Assembly: GCA_944390795.1 (NCBI GenBank)
Contig: CALXRI010000002.1
Coordinates: 186,001-250,000, forward strand
Direction: 5' to 3'
DNA from: an uncultured Victivallales bacterium
GTDB lineage: Bacteria > Verrucomicrobiota > Lentisphaeria > Victivallales > UBA1829
Length of the DNA: 64,000 nucleotides
A program made the translations under genes and the position numbers. The notes beneath the pieces were generated by a model. That model was not told the origin of the DNA. It saw nothing but the letters and a program-made list of their open reading frames with translations, and searched no databases. Position 1 is the first letter of the stretch, and every line of letters begins with the position of its first letter. Below are positions 62,439 to 64,000 of the stretch, piece by piece.

Positions 62439-63371
62439 TCAAGTAAACAGTACCGGCAGTTCATCGCGCAAAATAAAAAAACCGAATTCCCGGAATTTTC
62501 CTCCGTCATCCAGATATTTTGCCACGGTCCGCTGCATTGAAGTCTCATGCGGGACGGCATGAATGCCGCATTTCTGTCCTTTGAGTCCGAATACGCGCCA
62601 AATCACTTCGTTGGTTTCATCAATTCCCGGCAGCTCGAAAGCATGTCCCAGCGTCTGAAACTCTTTCAGATTGCTTTTCGGATTCAGTTCCGCGAAAATC
62701 GGATCCAATACCCAGGAATAGCAGACAACGGCGCGGAACAGATAATCCGGACGGTATTTCCTGCAGAACTCCACTATTTTCCGGATGGAGTCAATGCAGT
62801 CTTTCCGTTTCAGGGGCCCGGCGGCCGGGATGTGAAGATTAATCACGCGGTCTCCGAAATTCAGCAATGCCGCCGGGTCAGGATTCTTTCCGGGAATCAT
62901 TTGAATTCCGCCGTTCTTTCTGACCACGGAAAACGCCCCGTTGAATTTGTGTGGAATATCACATTGAAGACGTCCCAACTGGAGGATCTGTCCGGAAAGT
63001 ACGCAGCGGCACCAGAAAAATATACGCCAGTCAAGCCCTGCATATCCGAAATCCGCCATGGCTTTGTCTCCCCAGATCCGCAGGTCGTTGCGGATATCAT
63101 CCAGCATGGACTGCGGATATCCTTTTCTCCGGTACAGATCCCGGAGAATATGCCAGCTGGAGGCGATCAGAATGTAGTTGAACTTCCGGTGTTCTCCGCC
63201 AGGATAGTTTTTCTCAATTTCTTCAACAGGGAAATCGCCGAACAGTTGCGCTTTTTTCTCCTTGAAAAAATGCCTGTCGATTTGTGAATAAAAATCTTTC
63301 ACCGTATTCAGCTGCGTTTCAGGAAGCCGGAATTCTTCCGCGGCTGCCAGAAAATCCTGCCAGTTCTCCAT
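62439..63371 (-). CDS. Acyltransferase-domain-like protein (DUF5596 type)
   Basis: 310 residues from ATG 63371; a TTG 27 bases earlier is possible but less likely. The stretch WHILRDLYRRKGYPQSMLDDIRNDLRIWGDKAMADFGYAGLDWRIFFWCRCVLSGQILQLGRLQCDI matches the pattern I know for the DUF5596 / GNAT-like C-terminal pair, with the G-R-L-Q signature. The second half has INLHIPAAGPLKRKDC and CYSWVLDPIFAEL. The reaction is not known. It lies between the pseudopilin at the edge and the large secreted protein, probably in one transcript. Cytoplasmic; no signal. Confidence 0.72.
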   Translation of the reverse strand: MENWQDFLAAAEEFRLPETQLNTVKDFYSQIDRHFFKEKKAQLFGDFPVEEIEKNYPGGEHRKFNYILIASSWHILRDLYRRKGYPQSMLDDIRNDLRIWGDKAMADFGYAGLDWRIFFWCRCVLSGQILQLGRLQCDIPHKFNGAFSVVRKNGGIQMIPGKNPDPAALLNFGDRVINLHIPAAGPLKRKDCIDSIRKIVEFCRKYRPDYLFRAVVCYSWVLDPIFAELNPKSNLKEFQTLGHAFELPGIDETNEVIWRVFGLKGQKCGIHAVPHETSMQRTVAKYLDDGGKFREFGFFILRDELPVLFT

Positions 63372-63431
63372 TTTGCGTTTCTGCCTTTCTGCCGGCAATT
63401 CAAATATTCTGCCACCGTTCCAATGTTATTT

Positions 63432-64000
63432 TCACGGTACCGTGGTGCGTTTGAAATACTTTCCGCCGAGACCGGTTCTCTGAAAACGGGACTGGGCATT
63501 CCTTTCCTGCGAACAGTGCCCGTCCACCCACAGTATGTTGGCGGAAAATCCGGCATGAGCTAAATTGATGCGGTTCACTCCGTTTGCTTCGCATGCCTGC
63601 TGTATTACGCATGAGCTTCTGCTTACGTTCGAACTTTCGCGGGATTCCGCCAGATTGATTTTTCCGGAGGGCGATTTGACCATTTCAACTTTTGCCGGAC
63701 GGAGTGTCCAGTCGCCGGATCCGTTCAATTCGTTGTAGCTCCCTCCGAGATTCATGTAGTTGTAGCCGTACGTGATGTACTGATACCGCGAAGAAGTCTG
63801 CGGATTGTTGATCGCATTGTTTTTGCCGGAAGTATAATCGTTGGTCAGCGTGTTGATCGCGGAAGGACAAAAGTAAACCTTGGGGTCGGGCTGATACTTA
63901 TGTTCTTTCATGAGGTAGGGCCAGAACAGGTAAACATCCTGCAGATACGGTGGATAGTATGAATTGAAATCGCCGTTATAAAGCGAGAAGGCAAGCCCGA
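63432..64000 (-). CDS. Pseudopilin-like protein, C-terminal part (5' end outside window)
   Basis: The frame is open to the right edge, so the gene starts outside. About 189 residues are visible: GLAFSLYNGDFNSYYPPYLQDVYLFWPYLMKEHKY, VYFCPSAIN, and AHAGFSANILWVDGHCSQ near the end, the DGH motif of the pseudopilin group (H-x10-D-G here). The N-terminal FTLIEL signature is not in view, so the call rests on the DGH motif, the YGYNYMNLGGSYN segment and the gene order. It precedes the DUF5596-like gene on the same strand. Confidence 0.7.
   Translation of the reverse strand, partial: GLAFSLYNGDFNSYYPPYLQDVYLFWPYLMKEHKYQPDPKVYFCPSAINTLTNDYTSGKNNAINNPQTSSRYQYITYGYNYMNLGGSYNELNGSGDWTLRPAKVEMVKSPSGKINLAESRESSNVSRSSCVIQQACEANGVNRINLAHAGFSANILWVDGHCSQERNAQSRFQRTGLGGKYFKRTTVP

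Overview
The window looks like the chromosome of a Victivallis-like member of the Lentisphaerota (PVC group). This rests on several lines of evidence. There are four type II-like pseudopilins with the FTLIELL / FTLIEML signature, each beside secreted glycosidases. DUF4838 and DUF4091 proteins are frequent. There is a small conserved protein of the PVC type, and a MurA in which the usual cysteine is aspartate. No rRNA, tRNA, CRISPR array, insertion sequence or integrase was seen. No sugar transporter, SusC/SusD pair or TonB receptor is visible in the 64 kb, although most of it is carbohydrate-related.

Layout. (1) 1-683: 3' end of a LacI-type regulator. 896-10212: a plus-strand operon behind a TTGACA/TATAAT promoter whose spacer is a perfect 18-bp palindrome: pseudopilin, two DUF4838 proteins, a lipoprotein, a CapA-like protein and a GH20-like glycosidase. 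(2) 10213-10982: gap holding a decayed minus-strand paralogue of the gene at 58675-59505. (3) 10983-18755: GntR-type regulator, pseudopilin, DUF4091 lipoprotein, CBM9-like protein and a third DUF4838 protein. (4) 18899-28036: housekeeping genes: recN, an orphan terminase-small-subunit-like gene, a PVC conserved protein, gcvH, gcvT, an AAC(3)-family protein, an esterase, icd, a GNAT protein and a DUF2156 protein. (5) 28100-36144: a minus-strand operon led by an IclR regulator, with three GH10-like glycosidases without signal peptides, an enolase-superfamily dehydratase, an RraA-like aldolase and a short-chain dehydrogenase. (6) 36374-49941: a LOG-family protein, a membrane protein overlapping murA, another membrane protein, a degenerate M24 protein divergent from a LacI regulator, valS, an alpha/beta hydrolase, ilvC, argF and argD. 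(7) 50079-56164 (minus): GntR regulator, pseudopilin and two GH42-like glycosidases. (8) 56361-64000 (minus): pseudopilin (5' end outside the window), a DUF5596-like protein, a large secreted TIM-barrel protein, a small secreted beta protein and an FAD-dependent oxidoreductase.

How it fits together. Regions 1, 3, 7 and 8 repeat one design: (regulator) - pseudopilin - several secreted glycosidase-like proteins. This suggests locally controlled, glycan-specific cassettes in which a dedicated pseudopilin accompanies the enzymes. Region 5 appears to be the cytoplasmic counterpart: glycosidases that release sugars, plus the dehydrogenase, dehydratase and aldolase expected of a non-phosphorylative sugar-acid route. 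These system-level readings are inferences from gene order and family membership; no substrate can be read from the sequence.
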